From: Chloroflexota bacterium
GTDB taxonomy: Bacteria; Chloroflexota; Dehalococcoidia; Lucifugimonadales; JACPCL1
NCBI GenBank assembly: GCA_016210395.1
Contig: JACQUI010000348.1
Span: forward strand, 1-5,709
Length of the DNA stretch: 5,709 nucleotides
Reading direction: 5' to 3'
The position numbers and the translations under genes are program-made. The notes below the pieces were generated by a model that searched no databases, was not told where the DNA came from, and saw only the letters and a list, made by a program, of their open reading frames with translations. This document shows positions 5,691 to 5,709 of this stretch, piece after piece (positions within the stretch are counted from its first letter, which is position 1; each line of letters begins with the position of its first letter).

Positions 5691-5709
5691 GTGTGGATGC
5701 TCCGAGCAC
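5691..5709 (+). CDS. Probable 5' end of an unidentified rightward gene, cut by the window edge
   Basis: Only the first six codons are visible, reading from GTG as Met-Trp-Met-Leu-Arg-Ala. Support is the consensus ribosome binding site at the right distance and the divergent layout relative to acpS. An in-frame ATG at 5697 is an alternative start, and a GTG at 5693 in another frame would read Met-Asp-Ala-Pro-Ser. No product can be assigned. Confidence 0.45.

Overview
The window is GC-rich and almost fully coding. Every confidently called gene but one lies on the minus strand. Gene content, protein wording (the AcpS stretch YCRGRAPQLAARFAAKEA, the use of CoaX instead of a CoaA-type kinase) and the repeat at the right edge fit a Chloroflexota bacterium, perhaps a Dehalococcoidia-like lineage. 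That placement is an impression from memory, not a search result.

Layout, left to right. Positions 88-2857 hold a tightly coupled minus-strand operon, transcribed coaX-2, coaX-1, coaBC. It has two tandem copies of type III pantothenate kinase followed by the bifunctional phosphopantothenoylcysteine synthetase/decarboxylase. Together these cover pantothenate to 4'-phosphopantetheine; coaD and coaE are not in the window. The operon starts at an extended -10 promoter (TGC-TATAAT on the minus strand). The divergent intergenic region 2858-3118 also carries a good sigma70-type promoter pointing right and, at its expected start point, a perfect 12-bp-arm palindrome (3044-3070). That promoter drives the only complete plus-strand gene, a cupredoxin lipoprotein with all four type 1 copper ligands (3119-3601). 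Its 3' end overlaps the 3' end of the convergent nnrDE gene by 18 bp.

Positions 3584-5532 hold a second minus-strand operon, acpS then nnrDE, joined by an ATGA overlap. AcpS moves the 4'-phosphopantetheine arm of CoA onto acyl carrier protein, so it uses the end product of the pathway begun by the coaX-coaBC operon. NnrDE repairs hydrated NAD(P)H. The right edge (5561-5709) carries a tandem 17-bp repeat inside an imperfect palindrome, then a strong Shine-Dalgarno sequence and the probable first codons of a rightward gene cut off by the window.

Most of this is ordinary core metabolism, and I see no new multi-gene system. The points worth following are the tandem coaX duplication with an altered motif in one copy, the palindromic GC-tract operator in front of a copper protein (possible CsoR-type control), and the repeat at the right edge.
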